Part shown: in pieces, positions 51,001 to 60,192 of the stretch
Numbering within the stretch: position 1 is the stretch's first letter
Layout: each line of letters opens with the position of its first letter
From: Flavobacterium endophyticum
Lineage (GTDB): Bacteria; Bacteroidota; Bacteroidia; Flavobacteriales; Flavobacteriaceae
Length of the DNA stretch: 64,000 nucleotides
Assembly (NCBI RefSeq): GCF_003634455.1
Contig: NZ_RBLC01000007.1
Coordinates: forward strand, 1 to 64,000
Direction of reading: 5' to 3'
Notes under the pieces: generated by a model
Seen by the model: only the letters and a program-made list of their open reading frames with translations
The model's database searches: none
Told to the model about the DNA's origin: nothing
Made by a program: the position numbers and the translations under genes

Positions 51001-54000
51001 GATTGTTATCAATTTCTTCTGTTAATGGATTTTCTTCTTCATGTTTTACCAGTTTGTACTTTTCTGATATTCTACCGAAAATGTAATACAATCCAGGAAT
51101 TACAAACACACCGCAAATAGTTCCTATAAGCATACCTCCAGCAGCAGCAGTACCAATGGTTCTGTTGCCAATTTTACCAGGACCTGTCGCAAATGCAAGA
51201 GGCAATAATCCGGCGATAAAGGCAAATGAAGTCATCAAGATAGGACGGAACCTTGCTTTGGCTCCTTCCATAGCAGCTTCCAAAACCGACTTGCCGGCTG
51301 CGTGCCTTTGTATAGCGAACTCTACAATCAATACGGCATTTTTACCCAATAAACCAATAAGCATTACCATGGCAACCTGAGCATAAATGTTATTTTCTAA
51401 TCCGGTTAATTTTAGCAAAAGGAAGGCACCAAAAATACCTGCTGGCAAGGAAAGAATTACGGATAGTGGTAGAATAAAGCTTTCATATTGAGCTGCCAAA
51501 ACTAAATACACAAATCCTAAACAAATCAAGAATACCCAGATGGCCTGATTGCCTTGTGCTACTTCATCGGCAGAAATACCTGCCCAGTCAATATCATATC
51601 CTCTAGGCAATTTTTTTTCTGCCACTTCTTGGATAACCTTAATCGCCGTACCCGAACTATACCCTGGAGCAGGTCCACCGCTAATTTCAGTAGAAGTATA
51701 CATATTGTGTCTTGTAATTTCTGAAAGACCGTATACTTTTTCTAATTTCATAAAGGCTGAATAAGGCACCATCTCATCTTTATTATTCTTCACATAGAGT
51801 TTTAAGATGTCATCAGGTTGTGCACGATATTCTGGAGCCGCTTGAACGATTACTTTGTAATTAATTCCGTATTTGATAAAACTAATTTCGTAGTTACTTC
51901 CAACGAGAGTCGATAGAGTGTTCATGGCGTTTTCGATAGAAACTCCTTTTTGTTGTGCCAAATCATTATCAACTTTCATCATGTACTGAGGAAAACTGGC
52001 GCTAAAGAAGCTAAACACGTTAGACAATTCAGGACGTTTGCTCAATTCTTCTACAAACTCTTTATTTACTTCTTCTAGTTTTTTGAAATCACTAGAGCCT
52101 GTTTTGTCCAACAGACGAAGTTCAAATCCTCCGGCCGCTCCATAGCCTGGAACTGCTGGCGGTTGGAAAAATTCAATATTGGCGCCTGGAATATTTTTTG
52201 ATTTTTCTTCCAATTCTGTCATAATTTCTTGTACAGATTGTTTTCGGTCTTCCCAGTCTTTTAAGTTGATCAAACATGTTCCTGCATTGGCTCCGGTACC
52301 TTCGGTCAAAATTTCATAACCAGCCAATGAAGAAACAGATTTAACTCCTTCTATGCCTTCCGCTATTTTTTGCAGTTTTTCTGCAATATTATTTGTTCTT
52401 TCCAACGATGAACCTGGCGGCGTTTGAATAATCGCATAAAACATTCCCTGATCCTCATTCGGAATAAACCCAGAAGGAACGGTGCTGCTGATCAGCCATG
52501 TTCCCGCGCAAAAACCGAGCAACGCGATAACAGTAACGGCTCTTCTATTTACGATTTTGCCTAGTACATTTTGATATTTGCCTTGGGCTAGATTGAACTT
52601 GTTGTTAAAGCCGTCGATAAATCTGTTTGCGGGTGTTTTCTTTTTAGGCTTGCCATGATTATTTTTTAGCATCATTGCACAAAGAGCCGGTGTCAGAGTC
52701 AAAGCCACTACACCTGAAAGGATAATAGCTGTTGCCATCGTAATCGAAAACTGTCTGTAAAAAACTCCCACAGGACCCGACATAAAAGCAACTGGAATAA
52801 ATACGGCAGCCATCAAGAATGTAATGGCGATAATAGCTCCGGCAATCTCATGCATCGCCTTTTTTGTCGCTTTAAACGGCGAGAGATGTTCTTCTTCCAT
52901 CTTGGCGTGTACGGCTTCAATAACCACAATTGCATCGTCGACGACGACTCCAATAGCTAACACCAAGGCGAATAACGTAATTAAGTTCAAGGAAATATCG
53001 AAGAATTGCATGAACACAAACGTTCCAACCAGCGAGACGGGTACTGCAATTGCCGGAATAACCGTAGAGCGCCAATCGCCTAAGAAAAGAAAGACCACTA
53101 ATCCTACCAAAATAAAGGCTTCGATCAGAGTGTGGATTACTTTTTCGATCGAGGCATCTAAGAATTTAGAGACATCGTATGAAATTTCATAATTCATTCC
53201 TTTTGGGAATTTTTGCTTGATTTTTTCGAGCTTGGCTTTTACGTCTTTAATAACTTGGTTTGCGTTACTTCCAAAAGATTGCTTTAGTACGATAGCCGCA
53301 GATGGCTTGCTGTTTAAGTTCGAATAAATATCATACATCGAACTGCCAAATTCAACGCTAGCAATATCTTTCAGACGTAAAAGCTCTCCATCAGGATTCG
53401 ATCGTACAACAATATTCTCATATTGTTCCTTGGTCGTAAAACGCCCAGAGTATTTTAATACATATTCAAACGCTTGAGAACGTTTACCTGAACTTTCACC
53501 TGTTTTACCAGGAGAGGCTTCTAAACTCTGACTTGATAATGCTTCCATTACTTCGTCGGCCGATATTTTATAAGCCAGCATACGGTCAGGCTTTAACCAG
53601 ATACGCATGGCATATTCACGTGTTCCTAAAATATCTCCAGAACCAACACCATTAACCCTTTTTAATTCTGAAAGCACGTTGATATCGGCATAGTTGTATA
53701 GAAACTTCATGTCGGTATTTTTATCCGTACTATAAAGATTCACATACATCAACATACTCGGAACTTCACGGGTAATTTTTATACCTTCTCGTACGACCAG
53801 CGGAGGCAGCTTATTAGTAACCGAAGCTACACGATTTTGAACGTTAACGGCGGCTTGATTAGGATCAGTTCCTAAATTAAATACTACTTGTATGCTTGCT
53901 TCACCGTCATTTCCAGCATCAGAAGTCATGTATTTCATTCCCGGAACTCCATTTAAAGCTCTTTCTAAAGGAATAATAACCGATTTGATCATTAGCTCAC

Positions 54001-54160
54001 CGTTAGATCCCGGATAATCTGCTGTAATATTAACCATCGGAGGGGAGATGGTAGGGAACTGGGTGATAGGCAAATTCATTACCGACAATACCCCTAAAAA
54101 GACAATTATTAGCGATATTACTATCGACAGTACAGGTCTTTGAATAAATTTATTAAACAT
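50993..54160 (-). CDS. RND efflux permease, HAE1 (AcrB/MexB-like) type
   Basis: A 1055-residue inner-membrane pump with twelve membrane helices and two large periplasmic loops. Typical features are the N-terminus FIQRPVLSIVISLIIVFLG, NVQNRVASVTNKLP, the proton-relay acidic pair in GVVVDDAIVVIEAVHAKMEEE (helix 4), GFIPNEDQGMFYAIIQTPPG, and the late helices ALRP-like GAKARFRPILMTSFAFIAG. The drug-type (HAE1) family rather than the metal-type is indicated by length and motif details. Substrate unknown. It lies between the adaptor gene (32 bases upstream) and the TolC-like gene. Confidence 0.95.
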   Translation of the reverse strand: MFNKFIQRPVLSIVISLIIVFLGVLSVMNLPITQFPTISPPMVNITADYPGSNGELMIKSVIIPLERALNGVPGMKYMTSDAGNDGEASIQVVFNLGTDPNQAAVNVQNRVASVTNKLPPLVVREGIKITREVPSMLMYVNLYSTDKNTDMKFLYNYADINVLSELKRVNGVGSGDILGTREYAMRIWLKPDRMLAYKISADEVMEALSSQSLEASPGKTGESSGKRSQAFEYVLKYSGRFTTKEQYENIVVRSNPDGELLRLKDIASVEFGSSMYDIYSNLNSKPSAAIVLKQSFGSNANQVIKDVKAKLEKIKQKFPKGMNYEISYDVSKFLDASIEKVIHTLIEAFILVGLVVFLFLGDWRSTVIPAIAVPVSLVGTFVFMQFFDISLNLITLFALVLAIGVVVDDAIVVIEAVHAKMEEEHLSPFKATKKAMHEIAGAIIAITFLMAAVFIPVAFMSGPVGVFYRQFSITMATAIILSGVVALTLTPALCAMMLKNNHGKPKKKTPANRFIDGFNNKFNLAQGKYQNVLGKIVNRRAVTVIALLGFCAGTWLISSTVPSGFIPNEDQGMFYAIIQTPPGSSLERTNNIAEKLQKIAEGIEGVKSVSSLAGYEILTEGTGANAGTCLINLKDWEDRKQSVQEIMTELEEKSKNIPGANIEFFQPPAVPGYGAAGGFELRLLDKTGSSDFKKLEEVNKEFVEELSKRPELSNVFSFFSASFPQYMMKVDNDLAQQKGVSIENAMNTLSTLVGSNYEISFIKYGINYKVIVQAAPEYRAQPDDILKLYVKNNKDEMVPYSAFMKLEKVYGLSEITRHNMYTSTEISGGPAPGYSSGTAIKVIQEVAEKKLPRGYDIDWAGISADEVAQGNQAIWVFLICLGFVYLVLAAQYESFILPLSVILSLPAGIFGAFLLLKLTGLENNIYAQVAMVMLIGLLGKNAVLIVEFAIQRHAAGKSVLEAAMEGAKARFRPILMTSFAFIAGLLPLAFATGPGKIGNRTIGTAAAGGMLIGTICGVFVIPGLYYIFGRISEKYKLVKHEEENPLTEEIDNNHV

Positions 54161-54192
54161 TTTTGTAATTTTTAATGATTAAAACAATAGAC

Positions 54193-55275
54193 CTATTCTG
54201 CTTTTAAACGCAAATTATTCATCACCGTTTTAGGAGCAACATATCCGTAAGAAATCTTTTCATCATCTTTTACTTTCTGGATACCGTCCAACAAGATTTT
54301 ATCATTTGCGGTAAGACCGCTGCTTATCACATACAAATCTGGAATTTCGCCAGTAATAGTAATTTCTTTTGAGCTCAACACATTATTTTTGCCTACCACA
54401 AAAACATACTTCTTATCTTGAATTTCATAAGTCGCTTTTTGCGGAATTACAATAGCATTTTTCAACGGAACCAGCATTTGTACTTTTCCGGTTTCGCCAT
54501 TTCTAAGCAATTTTTCTGAATTAGGGAATCTAGCTCTAAAGGCTATATTTCCTGTTTCGTTATTGAATTCGCTTTCGATAACTTCTACATTTCCTTTGTA
54601 TTTAAAAGATTCGCCATTGGCTAAAAGCAAGTTTACTTTGCTTTCTGCACGATCTTTTACCTCAGTTTGGTATTGAAGGTATTCTGGTTCTGATACATTG
54701 AAGTAGGCAAACATCTGGCTGTTATCAGAAAGGCTGGTCAATAATTCGCCTTCCTCGATAAGGCTTCCTAGCTTGAGCGGGATACGGTCGATAGTTCCGT
54801 CAAATGGCGCCCTGATTTCTGTGAATGATAAATGAAGTTTCGCCAATGCAACTTCAGCTTTTGCGGCTTGAAGTTTGGCTTGAGCAACGGCCTGTTCGTT
54901 TTTAGAAACGACGTTTTTATCGGCTAATATTTTAGTGTTTTGCAATTCTATTTCAGCTGCCTTTTGCTCTGCTTGGGCTTTAAGCAATTCTGCCTCGTAT
55001 AGTTTTGGCATGATTCGGAACAACAGCTGTCCGGCCTTTACAAACTGGCCTTCATCAACATAAATGTTTTGTAGGAATCCTTTTTCTTGGGCACGGATTT
55101 CGATGTTTCGAACAGATCTTATCTGCGAAACATATTCCTTGGTAAATGTAGTATCGATTTTTACAGGATTCGTCACTGTAAATTTGTCGGCTTCTTCTTT
55201 TTTTTCTTCTTTAGTTGCACAACTTGTTAGGCACAACAAGGCAATAATGCCTGTTAATACGACTATTCTTTTCAT
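54193..55275 (-). CDS. RND periplasmic adaptor (membrane fusion) lipoprotein
   Basis: A 360-residue lipoprotein (LLCLTSC lipobox). It has the adaptor's lipoyl halves NIEIRAQEKGFLQNIYVDEGQFVKAGQLLFRI and LSFTEIRAPFDGTIDRIPLKLGSLIEEG, flanking an alpha-hairpin (about 95-150, KAQAEQKAAEIELQNTK), then beta-barrel and membrane-proximal domains (ERVRFPNSE-like ARFPNSEKLLRNGETGKV). First gene of the tripartite pump operon; 169 bases of noncoding DNA precede it, with an imperfect ATTG...CAAT dyad (55312-55332) that might be an operator. No TetR-type regulator is adjacent. Confidence 0.93.
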   Translation of the reverse strand: MKRIVVLTGIIALLCLTSCATKEEKKEEADKFTVTNPVKIDTTFTKEYVSQIRSVRNIEIRAQEKGFLQNIYVDEGQFVKAGQLLFRIMPKLYEAELLKAQAEQKAAEIELQNTKILADKNVVSKNEQAVAQAKLQAAKAEVALAKLHLSFTEIRAPFDGTIDRIPLKLGSLIEEGELLTSLSDNSQMFAYFNVSEPEYLQYQTEVKDRAESKVNLLLANGESFKYKGNVEVIESEFNNETGNIAFRARFPNSEKLLRNGETGKVQMLVPLKNAIVIPQKATYEIQDKKYVFVVGKNNVLSSKEITITGEIPDLYVISSGLTANDKILLDGIQKVKDDEKISYGYVAPKTVMNNLRLKAE

Positions 55276-55444
55276 AGTATTTAAGAATGGAAATTAAGCG
55301 ATTGAATGATCGGAATGCAATGATTGTTCAGATGTAAAAACACCAGTAACCACAGTGATACATGACTACGCTTGAGAAGTAAGTTTACTTTACAGCTACA
55401 AGATATGTTGGGTCATGCTTTAGGTAACCGATGTGTCTCGCTTT

Positions 55445-55840
55445 TCAGATTCTTAATACTCTGTGAGTAATATAAATAGGATTGGATTGGCCACAAAATG
55501 GCGCGAAGGTTTTAAAATTATTATGATAATGGTTTAAAAGTGACCGACCGCTGAGCGTTAGGTACCATTTATCTAATAAGCTGTAATTGGTAATGAAAAA
55601 TTTACTTGAAATTCCATCGTCTATATCTCCTCCGCCCAAGTGTTCTTCATCAAGATCTAAAGCGTCTTCAATTAGCGAATTGCTGGTATCTTGATTCGTA
55701 AATTTTACTCGGTGTCTTTTTTCTAAGCTATGAGAAGAGTGCGTAGAAGTAGAAAATTGCTGGATACTAGCATAAACGTATTGGCTCCCGCTTAACAGAA
55801 GCAAACACACATAAACAAATAGTACAGCTAGCTTTTTCAT
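55445..55840 (-). CDS. Small secreted protein upstream of the efflux operon
   Basis: A 131-residue protein with a signal peptide (about residues 1-24, YVYAS). The mature part is acidic in the middle (DALDLDEEHLGGGDIDDG) and has a C-terminal segment FAPFCGQSNPIYITHRVLRI with one Cys and several His (HYHNN). I do not recognise a named family. It is on the same strand as the RND operon, 169 bases upstream of the adaptor, so it may share regulation with it. The His-rich and acidic character would allow metal binding, but that is speculation. Confidence 0.6.
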   Translation of the reverse strand: MKKLAVLFVYVCLLLLSGSQYVYASIQQFSTSTHSSHSLEKRHRVKFTNQDTSNSLIEDALDLDEEHLGGGDIDDGISSKFFITNYSLLDKWYLTLSGRSLLNHYHNNFKTFAPFCGQSNPIYITHRVLRI

Positions 55841-55847
55841 TTGCCGC

Positions 55848-55855
55848 CAAAAGTA
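55848..55855 (-). promoter_or_regulatory. Putative -7 box of the small secreted protein
   Basis: The minus strand reads TACTTTTG (TAnnTTTG), only 7 bases upstream of the ATG at 55840, so the transcript leader would be very short. Confidence 0.3.
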
Positions 55856-56649
55856 AACAAAGTATTGAAAGAAAAAAAGAATTTTTGCTACGTTTTAACA
55901 AGTAATTTTAACTAAAACGTTTTCATGAATTTTGTGGATATTATTTCCTGATATAAAAATTCAAAAGCTTTTATATCGCTTGATTTCAGTGTAGTGAGGG
56001 TAGATAGGTTTACAACATTTTATCTAATATCGATAAATATCACAAACTGACCAATAGTTTGTATATCAGAGATGTATAGGGATTTTGAGGCTGATTATAT
56101 CACAAATATAATATTCATTAAAAAATAAAGTCAATTTGCGACTTTCTGGTGACTTTAATAGGTATGGTATTCGATGGTTGTTTTTAAGGGTTAAATTGAT
56201 ACCATCACAGAAAGCAGTAGGGCTTGGAATTCTTTTGAATACGATAAGAATTTCTTTGGGCGCCACGCTTGCACTTCCACCGCATCATCAACTGAAAAGT
56301 TATAAAGCACAATTACGCTTTAATATAGAAATACAGATATAAGTTTCGCCACGAAAACATTTTCCCTTTAGAATATACCGTATATTTACCATTAGGTAAT
56401 ATAGATCTTTAGCCCACTAGTTGAGCCGGTTAAAATTGCATCAAAACGTGCATGAAACCAAAGTAATATGAAACCTGTTATATGCGGGTTTCGAAAAGGA
56501 GTACATCTCTATCTTTCCACTTTTATAATAAACTAAATAGTTTTTAAACAACCATAGAGCCTTTCAAACCAAAGCTTTGCCGTTTTTTTATTTTGCGGTG
56601 TAGCTTTCAAAATCTGCATATTCCTATAATATTTAAAAGTACGGCACCT
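55856..56649. other. Gene-poor 0.8-kb intergenic region
   Basis: No convincing gene. Short open frames on both strands (about 66-68 codons around 56066-56342) overlap each other antisense, lack a promoter box and do not look like known proteins. Near 56571-56580 AAGCTTTG is one mismatch from a -7 box and may serve the kinase gene at 56650. Possibly a decayed gene or a small-RNA locus; nothing firm is visible. Confidence 0.4.
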
Positions 56650-58527
56650 ATGGACATTTTTATACTAATCATCTATATATTACTTATTTCTGCAGGGGTC
56701 AGCTTGTATTTAATAAAATATAGAAAAACGAAAAAGGAACTGGATCTTACCCTAAATCGAATCAAGGATGCAGTTATTTCTGTTGATAATGAATGGAGAT
56801 ATACCTTTTTAAATGATGCAGCCCTTAAAACCCACCCGTTTGGCAGGAAAGATACCTTGGGTAAAGTACTTTGGAACGTACATCCTAAATTAGTAGGCAC
56901 TATTTTTTGGCATACATATCATAAGGCAATGGCATCGGGTGATATAATGGAATTTGAAAATTACTATAATGAAATGAGCACGTGGTTTTCAGTCAAAGTT
57001 TATCCATCTGATACAGGTCTCACCATTTTCTACCAGGATATAACTGAGAGTAAACACATAAGGATTCAACTTGCGAAAAGTGAAAAAAAGTACCGTACTC
57101 TATTTTACAAAAGCCCGCTTCCTATTTGGTTATATGATTTTGAAAGCTTGCGGTTTATTGATGTAAATGAAGCTGCGGTAAGTCACTATGGATATACGAG
57201 GGATGAATTTTTATCCATGACCATAAAAGATATAAGGCCAAAAGAAGATATAGCAGTGTTGCTGGAAGATATTGTCCAAGTACGGCAAAATTCTTATCGC
57301 TCGAGGCACGGTAGCTGGCGGCACCTGAAAAAAAATGGAGATATACTGACTGTGGAAGCAACGGCGCATTCCTTTACTCATGAAGGGAGAAAGGCAAGAA
57401 TTGTAATTATTAATGACATTACACAAAAAACGATTATGGAACAAAAGCTTCTGGATAACCAGATGAAGCTGAATGAAGCACAGGCAATAGGACGTTTGGG
57501 CAACTGGGATATTGATCTTCAAAAAAATATTCATACATGGTCCGATCAATTATATACAATATTTGGCCTTGACAAAATAGCAACAGTGCCTAGCGTTGAT
57601 CTTTTTTTATCTTTTATCCATCCTGAAGATAAAGGGATGGCAGAAAATTTAATAAAAGAAGCTGTATATGATTTCAAAGTGGCAAAACTGGATTTCCGGT
57701 TTATAACAAGCACCGGTCAACAAAGATTCGGATACATCGAATGGCGTTTTGAATACAGTACCAATAACATTCCGATACGGCTCTTCGGAATTTTGCAGGA
57801 TATAACAGAACGCAGGGAAGCTGAGGAAAGCTCAAAACAACTTGAAGCTAAAATTAAAGAACAGAAAATACAAGCCCTGAAAAAAATTTCCAAGGCAATT
57901 ATAAAGGCTCAGGAAAAGCAAAAAAACTATATTGCACAAGAACTCCACGATAATATAAATCAAATCTTGTTTAGTGCCAAACTTCATCTTGGAATTGCCG
58001 GGCGCAAGAATCCAGCTATCAAAGAGCTGATTGAACAACCAATCGACCAAATCAGTAAAGCCATGGATGAAATTCATTTGCTAAGCCAAAATCTGGTAAC
58101 ACCTTTGACAGAAGCTGGGCTTGAGGAAATTATCACTAACCTTATACATAAAATTAATCACGATACCGATAATTCGATAAGCATTTTCTTTTCTTATTCG
58201 ATTCCATTCGAATTTTCTGATGAGCTAAAATTAAATATATACAGAATTATCCAAGAACAATTACAAAACATCCTTAAGCATGCCGAAGCCAAAAATGTAA
58301 CAATAGCTTTAACTGCTAACGATACCAGTATTTATATCACTGTGGAGGATGATGGTAAGGGATATGATGTACAACAAAAAAGAAAAGGACTGGGAATTTC
58401 AAATATCATACACAGGGCGGAGGCATTTAACGGCAAAGTGGAGATACTGAGCAAAGTAGGCGAAGGCTCTAGAATAAATGTAACGATACCTTACGGCTTA
58501 AATTCAGGAGATGGTAACGCAATTTAG
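56650..58527 (+). CDS. Orphan PAS-domain sensor histidine kinase (HisKA_3 type)
   Basis: A 625-residue kinase with one N-terminal membrane helix (MDIFILIIYILLISAGVSLY) and then three PAS units (about 28-150, 155-270 and 285-395; for example KYRTLFYKSPLPIWLYDFES and WDIDLQKNIHTWSDQLY). A coiled-coil linker leads to a HisKA_3 domain with His433 in YIAQELHDNINQILFSAKL, where Asn replaces the usual Gly after HD. The ATPase part has NIYRIIQEQLQNILKHAEAK, VEDDGKGYD and GLGISNIIHRAEAFNG. No response regulator gene is adjacent. The frame extends to a TTG at 56593, but the ATG at 56650 starts the membrane helix cleanly. Confidence 0.88.
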   Translation: MDIFILIIYILLISAGVSLYLIKYRKTKKELDLTLNRIKDAVISVDNEWRYTFLNDAALKTHPFGRKDTLGKVLWNVHPKLVGTIFWHTYHKAMASGDIMEFENYYNEMSTWFSVKVYPSDTGLTIFYQDITESKHIRIQLAKSEKKYRTLFYKSPLPIWLYDFESLRFIDVNEAAVSHYGYTRDEFLSMTIKDIRPKEDIAVLLEDIVQVRQNSYRSRHGSWRHLKKNGDILTVEATAHSFTHEGRKARIVIINDITQKTIMEQKLLDNQMKLNEAQAIGRLGNWDIDLQKNIHTWSDQLYTIFGLDKIATVPSVDLFLSFIHPEDKGMAENLIKEAVYDFKVAKLDFRFITSTGQQRFGYIEWRFEYSTNNIPIRLFGILQDITERREAEESSKQLEAKIKEQKIQALKKISKAIIKAQEKQKNYIAQELHDNINQILFSAKLHLGIAGRKNPAIKELIEQPIDQISKAMDEIHLLSQNLVTPLTEAGLEEIITNLIHKINHDTDNSISIFFSYSIPFEFSDELKLNIYRIIQEQLQNILKHAEAKNVTIALTANDTSIYITVEDDGKGYDVQQKRKGLGISNIIHRAEAFNGKVEILSKVGEGSRINVTIPYGLNSGDGNAI

Positions 58528-58633
58528 AAGTTCAGAACCAGCAAAATTGATACAAGAATCACAAAACATCGATAAAATGAAAAACCAGCTAAACCACTAT
58601 TTAACCGGTTTTGTTTGTGATATTTTGTTTAAC

Positions 58634-60049
58634 TTACTTCCCAATGCAGAAGTTAGCAAAAATATTTCCTAAGAGCTCATCATTAGTTACTTGCCCAGTT
58701 ATTTCTCCAAAATAATACAAAGCCTGGCGGATATCGATTGCCATCAAGTCGCTTGAAATTCCAGTTTGCAGCCCGAATTTGACTTTTTGGATTTCTTCCA
58801 GCGCTTTTAACAAGGAATCATAATGCCTTGTATTGGTCACGATAGTTTCGTTATTTCGCAGGGCACCTGTATTCACAAAGGAAAGCAGCTGATTTTTTAA
58901 GTCTTCGATATTTGTATTTTCTTTAGCAGAAATTAAAAGAATTTCAGGGATTTCAGATTTTAAATTTTCGATTTGAGATTCAGTCAGCATATCAGCTTTA
59001 TTTCCAATAATGACTAAAGGTTTTAGCGGAAACTGATTTCTTATCTTTTCAACTTCAATTTTTATAGTATGCAGCCTGCTATTTTCTGAAGTCTGAAGTC
59101 TGAAATCCGAAATCTGAGAACTGTCCAAAAGATAAACGACAACTTGTGCCTGTTCAATCTTTTCAAAAGTTTTTTTAATTCCGATACTTTCCACAATATC
59201 TGCGGTTTCTCGGATTCCAGCCGTATCGATAAATCGAAAGCCGATACCGTTAATTACAAGCTCGTCTTCAATCGTATCGCGTGTTGTTCCAGCAATTTCA
59301 GAGACAATAGCCCGTTCTTCGTTCAGCAAAGCATTCAATAGGGTTGATTTCCCAACGTTTGGTTCGCCGACAATCGCAACAGGAATACCGTTTTTGATTA
59401 CATTACCAACTGCAAACGAGTCGATAAGCCGTTTTAAAACGAATTCGATGCGTTCCAAGAGTTCATGAAATTGCGTACGATCGGCAAATTCTACATCCTC
59501 TTCTGCAAAATCCAATTCCAGTTCGATTAGGGAAGCAAAATTCAGGAGCTCTTCCCGAAGTTTGGCAATTTCATTAGAAAAGCCGCCTCGCATCTGCTGC
59601 ATGGCAATCTGGTGCGAAGCTTCATTTTCGGAAGAGATAAGATCGGCTACAGCTTCAGCTTGCGATAAATCCAGTTTTCCATTAATAAAAGCGCGGAGCG
59701 TAAATTCTCCCGGTTCGGCCATTTTGCATCCTTTGCGGAGCAACAATTGAATAATCTGCTGTTGAATGTAAGTCGAGCCGTGGCATGAAATTTCAATCAC
59801 ATTTTCTCCCGTATAAGAATTAGGACCCTTAAAAATAGAAAGCAATACTTGGTCATATACTTTCGCGCCGTCGACGATATGTCCCAGATGGATGGTATGC
59901 GTCTTCTGTTTCAGGATGTCTTTTCCAGAAACCGACTCAAATAACGAAGCCGCAATTGTCAGTGCATCTTTTCCCGAAATCCGAATGATGGCAATCGCTC
60001 CAGCGCCTGATGGAGTAGCCAAGGCAACGATAGTATCTTGTGAAAGCAT
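58634..60049 (-). CDS. mnmE: tRNA uridine-5-carboxymethylaminomethyl modification GTPase MnmE
   Basis: A 471-residue protein starting MLSQDTIVALATPSGAGAIA, as in MnmE. It has the N-terminal folate-binding domain, the helical domain with GEFTLRAFINGKLDLSQAEAVADLI, and an inserted G domain: GEPNVGKSTLLNALL (G1), TTRDT (G2), DTAG (G3) and NKAD (G4). The C-terminus FCIGK carries the catalytic Cys. With MnmG it forms cmnm5 modifications at the tRNA wobble uridine. A TTG-started frame to 60067 overlaps the promoter box, so 60049 is used. Single gene. Confidence 0.97.
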   Translation of the reverse strand: MLSQDTIVALATPSGAGAIAIIRISGKDALTIAASLFESVSGKDILKQKTHTIHLGHIVDGAKVYDQVLLSIFKGPNSYTGENVIEISCHGSTYIQQQIIQLLLRKGCKMAEPGEFTLRAFINGKLDLSQAEAVADLISSENEASHQIAMQQMRGGFSNEIAKLREELLNFASLIELELDFAEEDVEFADRTQFHELLERIEFVLKRLIDSFAVGNVIKNGIPVAIVGEPNVGKSTLLNALLNEERAIVSEIAGTTRDTIEDELVINGIGFRFIDTAGIRETADIVESIGIKKTFEKIEQAQVVVYLLDSSQISDFRLQTSENSRLHTIKIEVEKIRNQFPLKPLVIIGNKADMLTESQIENLKSEIPEILLISAKENTNIEDLKNQLLSFVNTGALRNNETIVTNTRHYDSLLKALEEIQKVKFGLQTGISSDLMAIDIRQALYYFGEITGQVTNDELLGNIFANFCIGK

Positions 60050-60064
60050 ATTTTTTATTTTATG

Positions 60065-60097
60065 CAAAGATAGCAGGAAAGTTGCTATGTGGCAAAA
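60065..60097 (-). promoter_or_regulatory. mnmE: Promoter of mnmE
   Basis: On the minus strand TTTTG (60097-60093), 20 bases, then TATCTTTG (60072-60065), 16 bases before the mnmE ATG. A full Bacteroidota promoter match. Confidence 0.65.
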
Positions 60098-60162
60098 CCA
60101 CCGACAGTGTTAAATAAAAGCAAACTTCAAGCGTATGATTTTCTTTAGGCTTTAGTTTTTTG

Positions 60163-60170
60163 TAACTTTA
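60163..60170 (+). promoter_or_regulatory. Possible -7 box of the universal stress protein operon
   Basis: TAACTTTA is one mismatch from TAnnTTTG. An in-frame ATG at 60172 would sit at or before the transcript start, favouring the ATG at 60193. Confidence 0.35.
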
Positions 60171-60192
60171 TATGTACAAAACGACTTGTATT

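Noticed and set aside
56066..56342. Two short antisense frames in the 56-kb gap
   Set aside because: They overlap each other on opposite strands, lack promoter boxes and show no recognisable domain.
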